Source of the DNA: CAZKCK01 sp964552325
GTDB lineage: Bacteria > Bacteroidota > Bacteroidia > Bacteroidales > TTA-H9
Assembly: GCA_964552325.1 (NCBI GenBank)
Contig: CAZKHA010000036.1
Span: forward strand, 1-26,621
Reading direction: 5' to 3'
Length of the DNA: 26,621 nt
The notes beneath the pieces are model-generated. The model saw only the letters and a program-made list of their open reading frames with translations. It was not told the DNA's origin and did not search any database. The position numbers and the translations under genes are program-made. The stretch's first letter is position 1; each line of letters begins with the position of its first letter. Shown here piece after piece: positions 16,374 through 25,198 of this stretch.

Positions 16374-19352
16374 ATGATTTTTGAGAATTATAAAATTTCG
16401 AGGTTGCTACTAATCAGTGTTTCAGCTTTTATGCTGTTGGTGATTATGCTGGCTTTTGTTAGCTATTTGCAATCAAAACGAATACACGAGCAGGTTGATT
16501 TGATGTATAATCATCCTTTGAAGGTTCGAAGAGCGCTCGGCAACCTTAAATCCGATATCTATTTAGTTCATTGGAACACGGAGGGGCTTCTGGTTCAAAC
16601 TGATGTAGCAAAAATGCAGCCTTTTTTAAACGATATTCGAAAAATAGAGGAAGAAGCCCTTAAAAATTTTGACTTACTATATTCCAATTATTTGGGTCCA
16701 AAAAGTGATGTGGATAGCCTATTCAACCTTTTTATGGCCTGCAGGCATAATAGGGAAGATGTAATGACAATGATTATGCACGGAAACCGAATTGAATCTG
16801 AACAAATTGACTTGCACTTGCATGGTGATTCACAGAGCAAGCATTTAAAAGAGATTATTGGCAAGCTAGAAGTTATCAGCAATTTTTCGTTGCGAAAATC
16901 GGATGAGTTGCATGCTACATCTAAGGCATTATATACGAAACTTGCTATTCAATTGGGTGGTTTTACTTTGATGATGTTGCTGTTTTCATTGGCAATTTAT
17001 TATTGGTTGGTGCGCAGCATTAGGCGGCCACTAGCCGAACTTTCCCGTACATCGAGTAAGCTTCAGTCAGGCGATTTGTCAGCACGATCAAGGGTAAATG
17101 CTAACAATGAGTTTGGCGAACTTTCAATTTCCTTGAATTCGATGGCGGCTTCCTTGCAAAATAGTGTGCAAATCAATACGATGGTTAATGAATTTACACA
17201 AAAAATTCTTCTGGGGGCCGATCCCAAAGGTTATTTTTCGGAGTTGCTTTGCGCCTTGGCACAGTTAACTCATTCGCAACTTGCAGCCATCTATTTGATA
17301 AATGATACTAGAACAAGCTTTGAACTTCACGATAGCCTTGGAGGTGATGTAAGTTTGCCTTCAAGTTTTTCGGCATTAAAAGCGGAAGGAGAGTTTGGAA
17401 TAGCCGTTAAAACTGGTGCTATACAACGTGTTGGAGGTAATTCAGCTACAAATAAACTGCAGTTTAAGGCCGTATCAGGTACTATTTTAGCCAATGAAAT
17501 TATTACCGTGCCTTTGGTAAGTGGCGGCGAAGTGTTTGCTATACTTTCGTTGGCAACTATTGAGCACTACCATGACTTTACAATTGAGTTTTTAAATCGC
17601 GTTTCGAGTACTATAAGTGCCCACACAACTAGTATGATAACGTTTAAGAAACTACAAGAATATTCAAGGTTGTTAAGCGAACAAAACACCGAGCTCGAAA
17701 CCCAAAAATCGGCTTTGGTGAGCCAGTCGAGCGAATTGCAACAACAAAATGTTGAGCTTCAAATCCAGAAAGAACAATTGAATGAAGTCAGTAGGCTTAA
17801 AACCAGTTTTTTATCGAACATGAGCCATGAGCTTCGAACACCTTTAAATTCGGTAATTGCCCTTTCGGGTGTGCTACATCGGCGGTTAACTAACCTTATT
17901 CCGGACGATGAGTATAGTTACATACAGGTTATTGAGCGGAATGGAAAGCATTTGCTGGCACTTATAAACGATATTCTCGATATATCTAGGATAGAAGCTG
18001 GGCGTGAAGAGATTATTCTGTCACGGTTTAATGTTTGCGAACAAATAAATGATGTAGTACAAATGATTAAACCTCAGGCTGATGCTAAGTCAATTGAATT
18101 GAAACTGGCAAAAGGTGCTTGCGAGGTTTCAATTGAAAGCGATGCGTATAAGTTTAAACATATAGTGCAGAACCTTTTAAGCAATGCCGTTAAGTTTACC
18201 GAAGCAGGTTGGATTGAAATAATCGTTGCAATAGATAATCAATACATTCAAATTCAAGTTAGGGATAGTGGTATTGGGATTTCTAAAAAACAGCTCCCAC
18301 ATATTTTTGATGAGTTTAGGCAGGCCGATAGCAGCACTTCGCGAAAATATGGGGGCACTGGTTTGGGATTGGCCATTGCGCGTAAATATGCTCAAATTTT
18401 GGGAGGCAGCTTAAAAGCCGAAAGCGAGGAACAAAAAGGCTCTGTTTTTATTCTAACGTTACCCTTAAACCTACCGCTTAACCAAACTTTGCATAATGCA
18501 ATTCGAAACGAAACCTTGCAAATCAGCCAAAATACTGCTCAGCCAATACGCGATTTTTCCAAACAAAAGCCAATTGTTTTATTGATTGAGGATAGCGAGC
18601 CTGCCATCGTTCAGATAAAAGATGTGTTACTGGATATGGATTTTGAAATTCAGGCTTTTGACAACGGCCTCGATGCGCTTAACTGGTCGCTAAATAATAA
18701 AGTTGATGCCGTGATACTTGATTTGATGATGCCCAACATGGATGGTTTTGAGATACTTGCCAAGCTACGTGCTGCTGCTTTTACCCAAACTGTTCCTGTT
18801 CTGATACTTACCGCTAAACATATAACACCTGATGAACTCCGCTTTTTGAAAGGAAATCACATTTTTCAATTGATTCAAAAAGGTGATGTAAATAGAAATG
18901 AATTGCGCTCAACCATTCAAAAAATGGTATATGTAACGCAACCCAGTGCCGAGCATCATCCAGTTGATAAACCATCAAATTCGGGCAGGCCACTGCTTTT
19001 AGTTGTTGAAGATAATCTTGATAATTTGTTGACTGTAAATGCATTACTCGCTGAGTCGTATGATGTAATCGAAGCGTATAATGGCCTTGATGCTGTTCAT
19101 AAGGCACGTACGCACCAGCCAAATTTGATATTGATGGATATTGCCCTGCCCGTAATGGATGGTGTAGAAGCGTTTAAGGCCATCCGGAAGGATCCTTTTT
19201 CACAGCATATCCCTGTTATAGCCTTAACCGCCAGCGCTTTGATTAGTGATAGAGAGCTGATTTTGGCACACGGTTTCGACGCTTACATAGCAAAACCAAT
19301 TGATGTTGATCCTTTTTATAAAACTATAAATGCCATTCTTTATGGAAAATGA
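16374..19352 (+). CDS. Membrane hybrid sensor histidine kinase: helical periplasmic sensor-HAMP-GAF-HisKA-HATPase-REC-REC
   Basis: 992 residues. TM1 (about 9-31) and TM2 (about 190-212) flank a helical periplasmic sensor of about 155 residues resembling four-helix-bundle MCP-type sensors (MYNHPLKVRRALGNLKSDI). Then HAMP (about 210-262), GAF (about 270-420), a Gln/Glu-rich coiled coil (about 425-472), HisKA with MSHELRTPLNS (His485), and HATPase with NLLSNAVKFT, DSGIGI and GTGLGL. Two receivers follow, with phospho-acceptors Asp783 (LDLMMPNMDG) and Asp922 (LMDIALPVMDG). The first receiver has QKGD where KP is usual, keeping the Lys but not the Pro. It autophosphorylates in the membrane and likely passes phosphate to its own receivers. 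It follows cheR and overlaps the next kinase gene, so the three are probably one operon. A weak internal promoter (TTTG 16299, TAAAGTTG 16325) is possible. Confidence 0.93.
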   Translation: MIFENYKISRLLLISVSAFMLLVIMLAFVSYLQSKRIHEQVDLMYNHPLKVRRALGNLKSDIYLVHWNTEGLLVQTDVAKMQPFLNDIRKIEEEALKNFDLLYSNYLGPKSDVDSLFNLFMACRHNREDVMTMIMHGNRIESEQIDLHLHGDSQSKHLKEIIGKLEVISNFSLRKSDELHATSKALYTKLAIQLGGFTLMMLLFSLAIYYWLVRSIRRPLAELSRTSSKLQSGDLSARSRVNANNEFGELSISLNSMAASLQNSVQINTMVNEFTQKILLGADPKGYFSELLCALAQLTHSQLAAIYLINDTRTSFELHDSLGGDVSLPSSFSALKAEGEFGIAVKTGAIQRVGGNSATNKLQFKAVSGTILANEIITVPLVSGGEVFAILSLATIEHYHDFTIEFLNRVSSTISAHTTSMITFKKLQEYSRLLSEQNTELETQKSALVSQSSELQQQNVELQIQKEQLNEVSRLKTSFLSNMSHELRTPLNSVIALSGVLHRRLTNLIPDDEYSYIQVIERNGKHLLALINDILDISRIEAGREEIILSRFNVCEQINDVVQMIKPQADAKSIELKLAKGACEVSIESDAYKFKHIVQNLLSNAVKFTEAGWIEIIVAIDNQYIQIQVRDSGIGISKKQLPHIFDEFRQADSSTSRKYGGTGLGLAIARKYAQILGGSLKAESEEQKGSVFILTLPLNLPLNQTLHNAIRNETLQISQNTAQPIRDFSKQKPIVLLIEDSEPAIVQIKDVLLDMDFEIQAFDNGLDALNWSLNNKVDAVILDLMMPNMDGFEILAKLRAAAFTQTVPVLILTAKHITPDELRFLKGNHIFQLIQKGDVNRNELRSTIQKMVYVTQPSAEHHPVDKPSNSGRPLLLVVEDNLDNLLTVNALLAESYDVIEAYNGLDAVHKARTHQPNLILMDIALPVMDGVEAFKAIRKDPFSQHIPVIALTASALISDRELILAHGFDAYIAKPIDVDPFYKTINAILYGK

Positions 19353-22300
19353 GGCAATAAAAATTTTAGCAATCGATGACATCTTCGATAATTTGATAAG
19401 CATCAAAGCTTTGGTGATGGAAGCCTTTCCTAAAGCTATCGTGTTCATGGCGCAATCAGGGTCAAAGGCCTTAGAACTTGCCCAAACCGAAGACCCGGAT
19501 TTGATTTTGCTGGATGTTGTGATGCCAGGAATGGATGGCTTTGAGATTTGCCAACGATTGAAAATGCACCCGAGCATGCGCGAAATACCCGTGGTGTTCG
19601 TTACCGCGCTAAAAGGCGACAGGGATAGCAGGATTAAAGCTTTAAATGTTGGGGCTGAAGCCTTTTTGTCAAAACCAATTGATGAAATCGAACTGGTGGC
19701 ACAAATAAAGGCCATGGTGAAGATAAAAAAAGCCAACCTGCAAAAAATCAATGAGAACCAACGGCTTGCCGAGTTGGTTAACCTGCGGACTTCCGAACTT
19801 AAGCAACAATTGGAAGAACGGAAAATTGCCGAAAAAAAGCTGGTTGAGCAAGAACTTCAATACCATAATTTGGCTGATTCAGGTCAAGCCTTAATACGTG
19901 CAAGTGGTGTGGATAAAGGTTCTTTTTACTTTAATGAACCCTGGCTTAAGTTTACGGGTCGTAAGCTTGATGAAGAAATGGGAATGGGTTGGTATAAAAG
20001 TATGCATCACGAGGATATTGCTGCTTATACGAACGGATATCACCAAGCATTTGAACAAAAAAATCCCTTCGAACTGGAGTTTAGGCTTAAAAATTCGGTG
20101 GGTGTGTATAGATGGATAAGAGAGCATGGTTCACCAAATTATGACAGTCAGCATAATTTTATGGGATACATTGGGCATTGTTTTGACATCACGGATAAAC
20201 GCAAAGTTGAAGAAAGGCTAAACCTTCAATCCTTGGTTTTGAACCAAATACAAGATTGTGTAACCATCACTGATCTGAATGGTGTATTAATAGACATAAA
20301 CGATTCGGTGGTTCGGCTCTTGGGCTATTCAAGGGAAGAATTGTTGGGCTCAACAATACATAATTATGGCGAAAACACGGCAAAAGGTGCTAGTCAAGAT
20401 GATATTCTGGGACAAACCCTTGCAAATGGCTGCTGGAAGGGAGAGGTTGCCAATTATACAAAAGACGGACGTGAGCTAATCCTTGACGTAAGGACTCAGA
20501 TGGTTTTTGATCAAACCCAAAAGCCAATAGCTTTATGCGGTATATCTACCGATATCACCGTTAAGAAAGAAGCCGAGGCTATGTTTAAAGTTTTACAACA
20601 AGCCGTAGAACAAAGCCCTGTAAGCGTCGTAATTACCGATCCTGCTGGTACTATTGAATATGTTAACCCAAAGTTTTGCCAAGTTACCGGCTATACTTCA
20701 AATGAGGCTTTGGGCCAGAATCCGAGGATACTGAAATCGGGTGTGCAACCCGCGAGAATTTATAAAGAAATGTGGGCCAAAATTACCTCAAGTCAAACTT
20801 GGCATGGCGAGTTTAATAATAAGAAAAAGAGCGGCGAGTTATTTTGGGAGGCGGCTACCATATCGCCCATTTTGGATGAAAAAGGATCCATTTGTCATTT
20901 TCTAGCCGTTAAAGAAGATATTACAGATCAAAAACACACACAGCTCGTACAGCAAACCCTTTATCAGATTGCTCGTACAGCTATCCTTGCCGATAGTATC
21001 GGTAGTTTTTTGGAATTTGTAAGGCAGGAACTAAGTAAGCTAATTGACACTACTAACTTTTTTGTTGCTATTTATAACTCAGTAAAAGATACCTTAAGTA
21101 CTGTACATGTAAAAGATGAAATGGATGATTTTGACGAATGGCCTGCAGGAAGATCCTTGACCGGTAAAGTGGTTAAAGATGGGGTTACCATATTTTTGCA
21201 ACAAAAAGAGATTGAAACGTTTCTGGTTTCAAACAATCTTGAGTGGGTTGGAACCCCTAGTTTATCGTGGGTTGGCGTGCCAATTCTAATAAACAAGAAG
21301 GTGGAAGGGGCGCTGGTGGTGCAAAGTTATTCAAATGATGCAGCCTACTCAGCTTCTGATATTGCTTTACTCGAAATGATAGCCCATGAAACTGGGCTGT
21401 TTATGGAAAAGCAGCGTATGATTGAGGACCTTATTTTTGCAAAGGAAAAAGCCCAAGAAAGTGATAGCCTCAAAACCGCGTTTATCAACAATATATCGCA
21501 CGAAATTCGTACGCCCCTAAACGGGATACAGGGCTTTGGACAGCTAATGACGGAATCGGATTTGACGGTTGAAGAGCGCCTAAGTTATTATAATTCTGTT
21601 GAAGAGAGCAGCTCACGGCTCATACAAACCGTTACCGACTATATGGATATGGCTATGCTGGCATCGGGTAACATGCCCGTAAACCTGAGTACAATATACT
21701 TAATATCAGAAGTAGCTGATTTAACAGAGAAATATCGGATAAAATGCGAGGCGAAAAATCTTGATTTTCAGCTTGATTTCCATAATATTGCAGATGATTT
21801 TGTAGTTGTTTTTGATAAGGAAATCCTTAGTAAGGTCTTAGGGCATTTGCTTAGCAATTCAATAAAGTTTACTAGCAAAGGAAGCGTGCGTTTATCTTGT
21901 TCTATAAGTGCTAATTTATTGATTATTAGTGTAAAGGATACAGGGAAAGGTATTGGAAAGGAAAAGCAACAGAAAGTGTTTGATGCGTTTATCCAAGAAG
22001 ACCTCTCAACTACCAGAGGCCACGAAGGCAGTGGATTAGGCCTTGCTATCGTAAAGCGGATTACCGAATTGCTTAACGGGAACATACAGGTTGAATCAGA
22101 AAAGGGCGAAGGTGCTGAGTTTAGGTTGTTTTTCCCAATTCAAATCCCCAATCCCAGCGCTCATGGGCAGGTTTTGATACCCTCTAAACCCAGATTAGTT
22201 TATGATACAGAACCCGTGATTTTGGTGGCAGAAGACGATGAAGATAATTACTATTATATTCAAGTTTTGCTTAACCGTATGGGATATAAATACTTGCGAG

Positions 22301-22587
22301 TAGATAATGGAGAAGATGCCGTGTTGCAGAGCCTTAACAACCCCGCCATATCACTGGTGCTGATGGATATAAAAATGCCTGTGCTTAATGGCATTGAAGC
22401 AACTATTCAGATTAAAGCCCAGCTTCCCGATTTACCGGTAATAGCCATAACAGCTTATGCACAAACGGGCGATGAGTTTAGGATAATTGAAGCTGGTTGC
22501 AACGATTACATCGCAAAGCCTATCCAGAAAAAGGAACTGCAAACAAAGATCCTTAAACACCTGTCTTTTGTACGACCAAACGAGTAG
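19342..22587 (+). CDS. Soluble hybrid histidine kinase: REC-PAS-PAS-PAS-GAF-HisKA-HATPase-REC
   Basis: ATG 19342 gives MENEAIKILAIDD, a normal lead-in to a receiver, and overlaps the upstream stop by 11 bp; ATG 19330 would add four residues and overlap by 23 bp. Domains for the 1081-residue form: REC1 (5-120, Asp58 in LLDVVMPGMDG, Lys in LSKPID), coiled coil (125-165), three PAS/PAC modules (about 170-290, 295-415, 418-540, ending CFDITDKRK, STDITVKKE and KEDITDQKH), GAF (about 545-690), HisKA with ISHEIRTPLNG (His720), HATPase with HLLSNSIKFT, DTGKGI and GSGLGL, and REC2 (958-1075, Asp1009 in LMDIKMPVLNG). No transmembrane helix. The N-terminal receiver lets it accept phosphate from an upstream kinase, most simply the membrane kinase encoded just before it. 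Confidence 0.93.
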   Translation: MENEAIKILAIDDIFDNLISIKALVMEAFPKAIVFMAQSGSKALELAQTEDPDLILLDVVMPGMDGFEICQRLKMHPSMREIPVVFVTALKGDRDSRIKALNVGAEAFLSKPIDEIELVAQIKAMVKIKKANLQKINENQRLAELVNLRTSELKQQLEERKIAEKKLVEQELQYHNLADSGQALIRASGVDKGSFYFNEPWLKFTGRKLDEEMGMGWYKSMHHEDIAAYTNGYHQAFEQKNPFELEFRLKNSVGVYRWIREHGSPNYDSQHNFMGYIGHCFDITDKRKVEERLNLQSLVLNQIQDCVTITDLNGVLIDINDSVVRLLGYSREELLGSTIHNYGENTAKGASQDDILGQTLANGCWKGEVANYTKDGRELILDVRTQMVFDQTQKPIALCGISTDITVKKEAEAMFKVLQQAVEQSPVSVVITDPAGTIEYVNPKFCQVTGYTSNEALGQNPRILKSGVQPARIYKEMWAKITSSQTWHGEFNNKKKSGELFWEAATISPILDEKGSICHFLAVKEDITDQKHTQLVQQTLYQIARTAILADSIGSFLEFVRQELSKLIDTTNFFVAIYNSVKDTLSTVHVKDEMDDFDEWPAGRSLTGKVVKDGVTIFLQQKEIETFLVSNNLEWVGTPSLSWVGVPILINKKVEGALVVQSYSNDAAYSASDIALLEMIAHETGLFMEKQRMIEDLIFAKEKAQESDSLKTAFINNISHEIRTPLNGIQGFGQLMTESDLTVEERLSYYNSVEESSSRLIQTVTDYMDMAMLASGNMPVNLSTIYLISEVADLTEKYRIKCEAKNLDFQLDFHNIADDFVVVFDKEILSKVLGHLLSNSIKFTSKGSVRLSCSISANLLIISVKDTGKGIGKEKQQKVFDAFIQEDLSTTRGHEGSGLGLAIVKRITELLNGNIQVESEKGEGAEFRLFFPIQIPNPSAHGQVLIPSKPRLVYDTEPVILVAEDDEDNYYYIQVLLNRMGYKYLRVDNGEDAVLQSLNNPAISLVLMDIKMPVLNGIEATIQIKAQLPDLPVIAITAYAQTGDEFRIIEAGCNDYIAKPIQKKELQTKILKHLSFVRPNE

Positions 22588-22804
22588 CCAATTATAACCG
22601 TTACGCCAAAGTGTGTGCATCAAAAAAAACAAGTTTTTCCAGGCAAAGATGATTTGGCTGGCAGTATAACGATGCAATTATCTAAGGGTAATTTATTTGA
22701 ATATGTGCGGACAATTTTTTTACGACCTGTTTTTCGTTTTGGTGCGAACGTAAGTCTGAAGAGAATCAATCAACATTATGTAACTTTTATGCAATGCAGT
22801 GTGT

Positions 22805-22835
22805 TTTGGCATGAATGTTTTTTTATTTAGCTTTG
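22805..22835 (+). promoter_or_regulatory. Promoter of iorAB
   Basis: TTTG (22805-22808), 19 bp, then TAGCTTTG (22828-22835): both elements match the Bacteroidota consensus with canonical spacing. The ATG is 25 bp beyond the -7 box. The preceding 217 bp after the kinase stop show no gene. Confidence 0.7.
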
Positions 22836-22860
22836 TAGCCTAAGAATCAATGACCATACT

Positions 22861-24486
22861 ATGAAAAAATTAGTGTTATTGGGCGATGAGGCCATCGCTC
22901 AGGCCGCGATAGATGCTGGTGCATCAGGGGTTTATGCTTACCCTGGTACGCCCTCTACTGAGATAACCGAATATGTTATGCACTCAAAAGAAGCCAAGCA
23001 AAACTTAATTAAAGCCTATTGGACTACCAACGAAAAGACCGCCATGGAGGTGGCATTGGGCATGTCGTATGCCGGCAAACGTGCTATGGTGTGTATGAAG
23101 CACGTAGGTCTTAATGTAGCCGCCGACCCCTTTGTAAACTCGGCAGTTACAGGCGCCAATGGCGGCTTGATAGTGGTGGCAGCCGATGATCCATCAATGC
23201 ATAGCTCACAAAATGAGCAAGATTCGCGTTTTTTTGGAAAATTTGCCTTGCTTCCCATTCTTGAACCATCATGCCAACAAGAGGCTTATGATATGGTACA
23301 TTATGGATTTGAGCTTTCTGAAAAATTCAGATTGCCTGTATTGCTTCGTATCACTACACGTTTAGCACATTCACGTGCCGGCGTGGTAACCAAAGCAAAA
23401 CGCGAGCAGAATCCTATTTCGCTTCCTACCAACCTAAAGCAGTTTATTCTGCTGCCATCCATCGCCCGCAAACAATATAAAACATTGCTCGGGCATCAAA
23501 ATGGGCTCATGGCCGAATCAGAAGCAAGCCCATTTAACAAATACCATGAGGGCATTGATAAAAAGCTTGGTATTATTACCACTGGCATTGCTTATAACTA
23601 CTTGATGGAAAACTATCCTGAGCGTGATATTCCATATCCTGTCCTGCAAATTACCCAATACCCAATGCCAAGGCAAAAAGTTGAGCGGATTACCAGCGAA
23701 TGCGAGGAAATCTTGATCTTAGAGGAAGGTATGCCAATTGTGGAAGAATTACTTAGGGGCTATCTAAACAACAGCCTTAAGATTAAAGGCCGCTTGGATG
23801 GAACGGTTCCTCGTGATGGTGAGCTTAATCCAAATATTGTAGCTGTGTCGTTGGGAATGCAAGATACAAGGGGAAAAGATATTCCCGCGCTCGTAGCTGG
23901 CCGACCACCTTCATTGTGTGTGGGTTGTTCGCACAACGATTCGTATTTGGCACTAAACGAGGCGCTACTGAAGTATGCAAAAGGTCGTGTGTTTGCTGAT
24001 ATTGGATGCTATACACTTGGTGCACTGGCTCCTTTAGATGCTATTAATAGCTGTGTTGATATGGGTGCTTCCATCACCATGGCCATTGGTGCTGCCGATG
24101 CCGGCTTGGTGCCTTCGGTGGCTGTTATCGGCGATTCTACTTTTACCCATTCCGGTATCACCGGATTGCTTGACGCAGTAAACCAGAATTCACCCATCAC
24201 CGTAATGATTTTAGATAACTCAACCACTGGCATGACGGGCGGTCAAACCAGTGCAGCCCATGGCCGTATAGTTGATATTTGTAAAGGGGTTGGCGTTGAT
24301 GAGAAACATATACGGGTGCTAAACCCGTTGCGCAAACATCATGAATCCAATACCCAGATAATAAAGGATGAATTGGATTATCAAGGTGTTTCGGTAATTA
24401 TCCCACAGCGTGAGTGTATTCAAACCTTGAATAAGCGCATGCGTGAAAAATTCAAAGAAAAAGCTAAAGATACGCAACCTGCATAA
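22861..24486 (+). CDS. iorA: Indolepyruvate ferredoxin oxidoreductase, alpha subunit, without the ferredoxin domain
   Basis: 541 residues. The N-terminal pyruvate-oxidoreductase-like domain starts LLGDEAIAQAAIDAGASGVY and includes AYPGTPSTE; the C-terminal TPP-binding domain has RPPSLCVGCSHND, GDSTFTHSG and ILDNSTTGMTGGQ. The alpha-beta enzyme oxidatively decarboxylates aryl pyruvates from Trp, Tyr and Phe transamination to aryl-acetyl-CoA, reducing ferredoxin. The classical alpha subunit ends in a domain with two CxxCxxC...CP clusters; here the protein stops after about 40 residues past the TPP core in a Lys-rich tail (RMREKFKEKAKD), with no such cluster. The motif usually read as GCPHR is GCSHND here, so the substrate may differ from indolepyruvate. 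iorB follows after 21 bp. Confidence 0.88.
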   Translation: MKKLVLLGDEAIAQAAIDAGASGVYAYPGTPSTEITEYVMHSKEAKQNLIKAYWTTNEKTAMEVALGMSYAGKRAMVCMKHVGLNVAADPFVNSAVTGANGGLIVVAADDPSMHSSQNEQDSRFFGKFALLPILEPSCQQEAYDMVHYGFELSEKFRLPVLLRITTRLAHSRAGVVTKAKREQNPISLPTNLKQFILLPSIARKQYKTLLGHQNGLMAESEASPFNKYHEGIDKKLGIITTGIAYNYLMENYPERDIPYPVLQITQYPMPRQKVERITSECEEILILEEGMPIVEELLRGYLNNSLKIKGRLDGTVPRDGELNPNIVAVSLGMQDTRGKDIPALVAGRPPSLCVGCSHNDSYLALNEALLKYAKGRVFADIGCYTLGALAPLDAINSCVDMGASITMAIGAADAGLVPSVAVIGDSTFTHSGITGLLDAVNQNSPITVMILDNSTTGMTGGQTSAAHGRIVDICKGVGVDEKHIRVLNPLRKHHESNTQIIKDELDYQGVSVIIPQRECIQTLNKRMREKFKEKAKDTQPA

Positions 24487-24507
24487 CCCTTTAAACGAAC
24501 CCAAATC

Positions 24508-25089
24508 ATGAAAAACGATATTATACTTGCTGGCGTTGGTGGCCAAGGAATCTTGTCAATAGCTACCATTATTGGAACAGCAGCCGTAAAGGCCGGTCTT
24601 TTTGTAAAGCAAGCCGAGGTTCATGGCATGAGCCAGCGTGGAGGCGATGTGCAGTCGCATTTGCGCCTTTCGAGCCGCTCTATTGCTTCTGATTTAATAC
24701 CTGCAGGCAAGGCAGATATGATTATTTCGGTAGAACCCATGGAATCGCTGCGTTACCTGCCCATGTTAAAACCCGAGGGATGGCTTATTACCAATATCCA
24801 ACCATTTATCAATATTCCCAACTATCCAAAGATTGAGGATATAATGGCTGAAGTTGAGCACTTCGAAAAACATATAGCCCTTGATGCCGATAAAATAGCT
24901 GCCGATTTGGGCGCGGCAAAGTCGGCCAATATGGTTATCCTAGGGGCCGCTTCACCTTTTATCGATATTCCGTTTAATGAATTGGAAGATGCTATTCGAG
25001 CAGTTTTTGGACGAAAAGGCGAGGATGTGGTTCAAACAAACCTCAAGGCATTAAATGCCGGACGAACATTTACGGCAGAACATCGCTAA
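24508..25089 (+). CDS. iorB: Indolepyruvate ferredoxin oxidoreductase, beta subunit
   Basis: 193 residues, the normal size for IorB. It begins with the gamma-type pyruvate-oxidoreductase motif (DIILAGVGGQGILSIATIIG), then KQAEVHGMSQRGGDVQSHLR, both diagnostic for the family, and NMVILGAASPF in the second half. It forms the catalytic complex with IorA and contacts the TPP site. The 21-bp gap from iorA and the shared promoter and terminator make a two-gene operon. In some genomes an aryl-CoA ligase follows; here a terminator does, so any ATP-forming ligase must be elsewhere. Confidence 0.93.
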   Translation: MKNDIILAGVGGQGILSIATIIGTAAVKAGLFVKQAEVHGMSQRGGDVQSHLRLSSRSIASDLIPAGKADMIISVEPMESLRYLPMLKPEGWLITNIQPFINIPNYPKIEDIMAEVEHFEKHIALDADKIAADLGAAKSANMVILGAASPFIDIPFNELEDAIRAVFGRKGEDVVQTNLKALNAGRTFTAEHR

Positions 25090-25092
25090 ACG

Positions 25093-25123
25093 AATGGCAG
25101 GGCATAGCAACCCTGCCATTTTT
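25093..25123 (+). terminator. Intrinsic terminator after iorB
   Basis: A perfect 10-bp stem, AATGGCAGGG (25093-25102) with CCCTGCCATT (25111-25120), has an 8-nt loop and ends in five T. It begins 3 bp after the iorB stop. Confidence 0.88.
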
Positions 25124-25198
25124 GTATATGCTGCTAGCTCTTTGAGGCAATAATTGTAGCATTGCTGGGTTTTATTGTTGTATGAAATGATTATTTGT

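Noticed and set aside
19224..19751. 175-codon minus-strand open frame under the kinase overlap
   Set aside because: Antisense to two receiver domains with clear motifs on the plus strand; no family features.
22615..22830. Open frame of 71 codons between the last hybrid kinase and iorA
   Set aside because: No recognisable domain, the composition is like non-coding DNA, and the iorAB promoter elements lie inside its 3' end.
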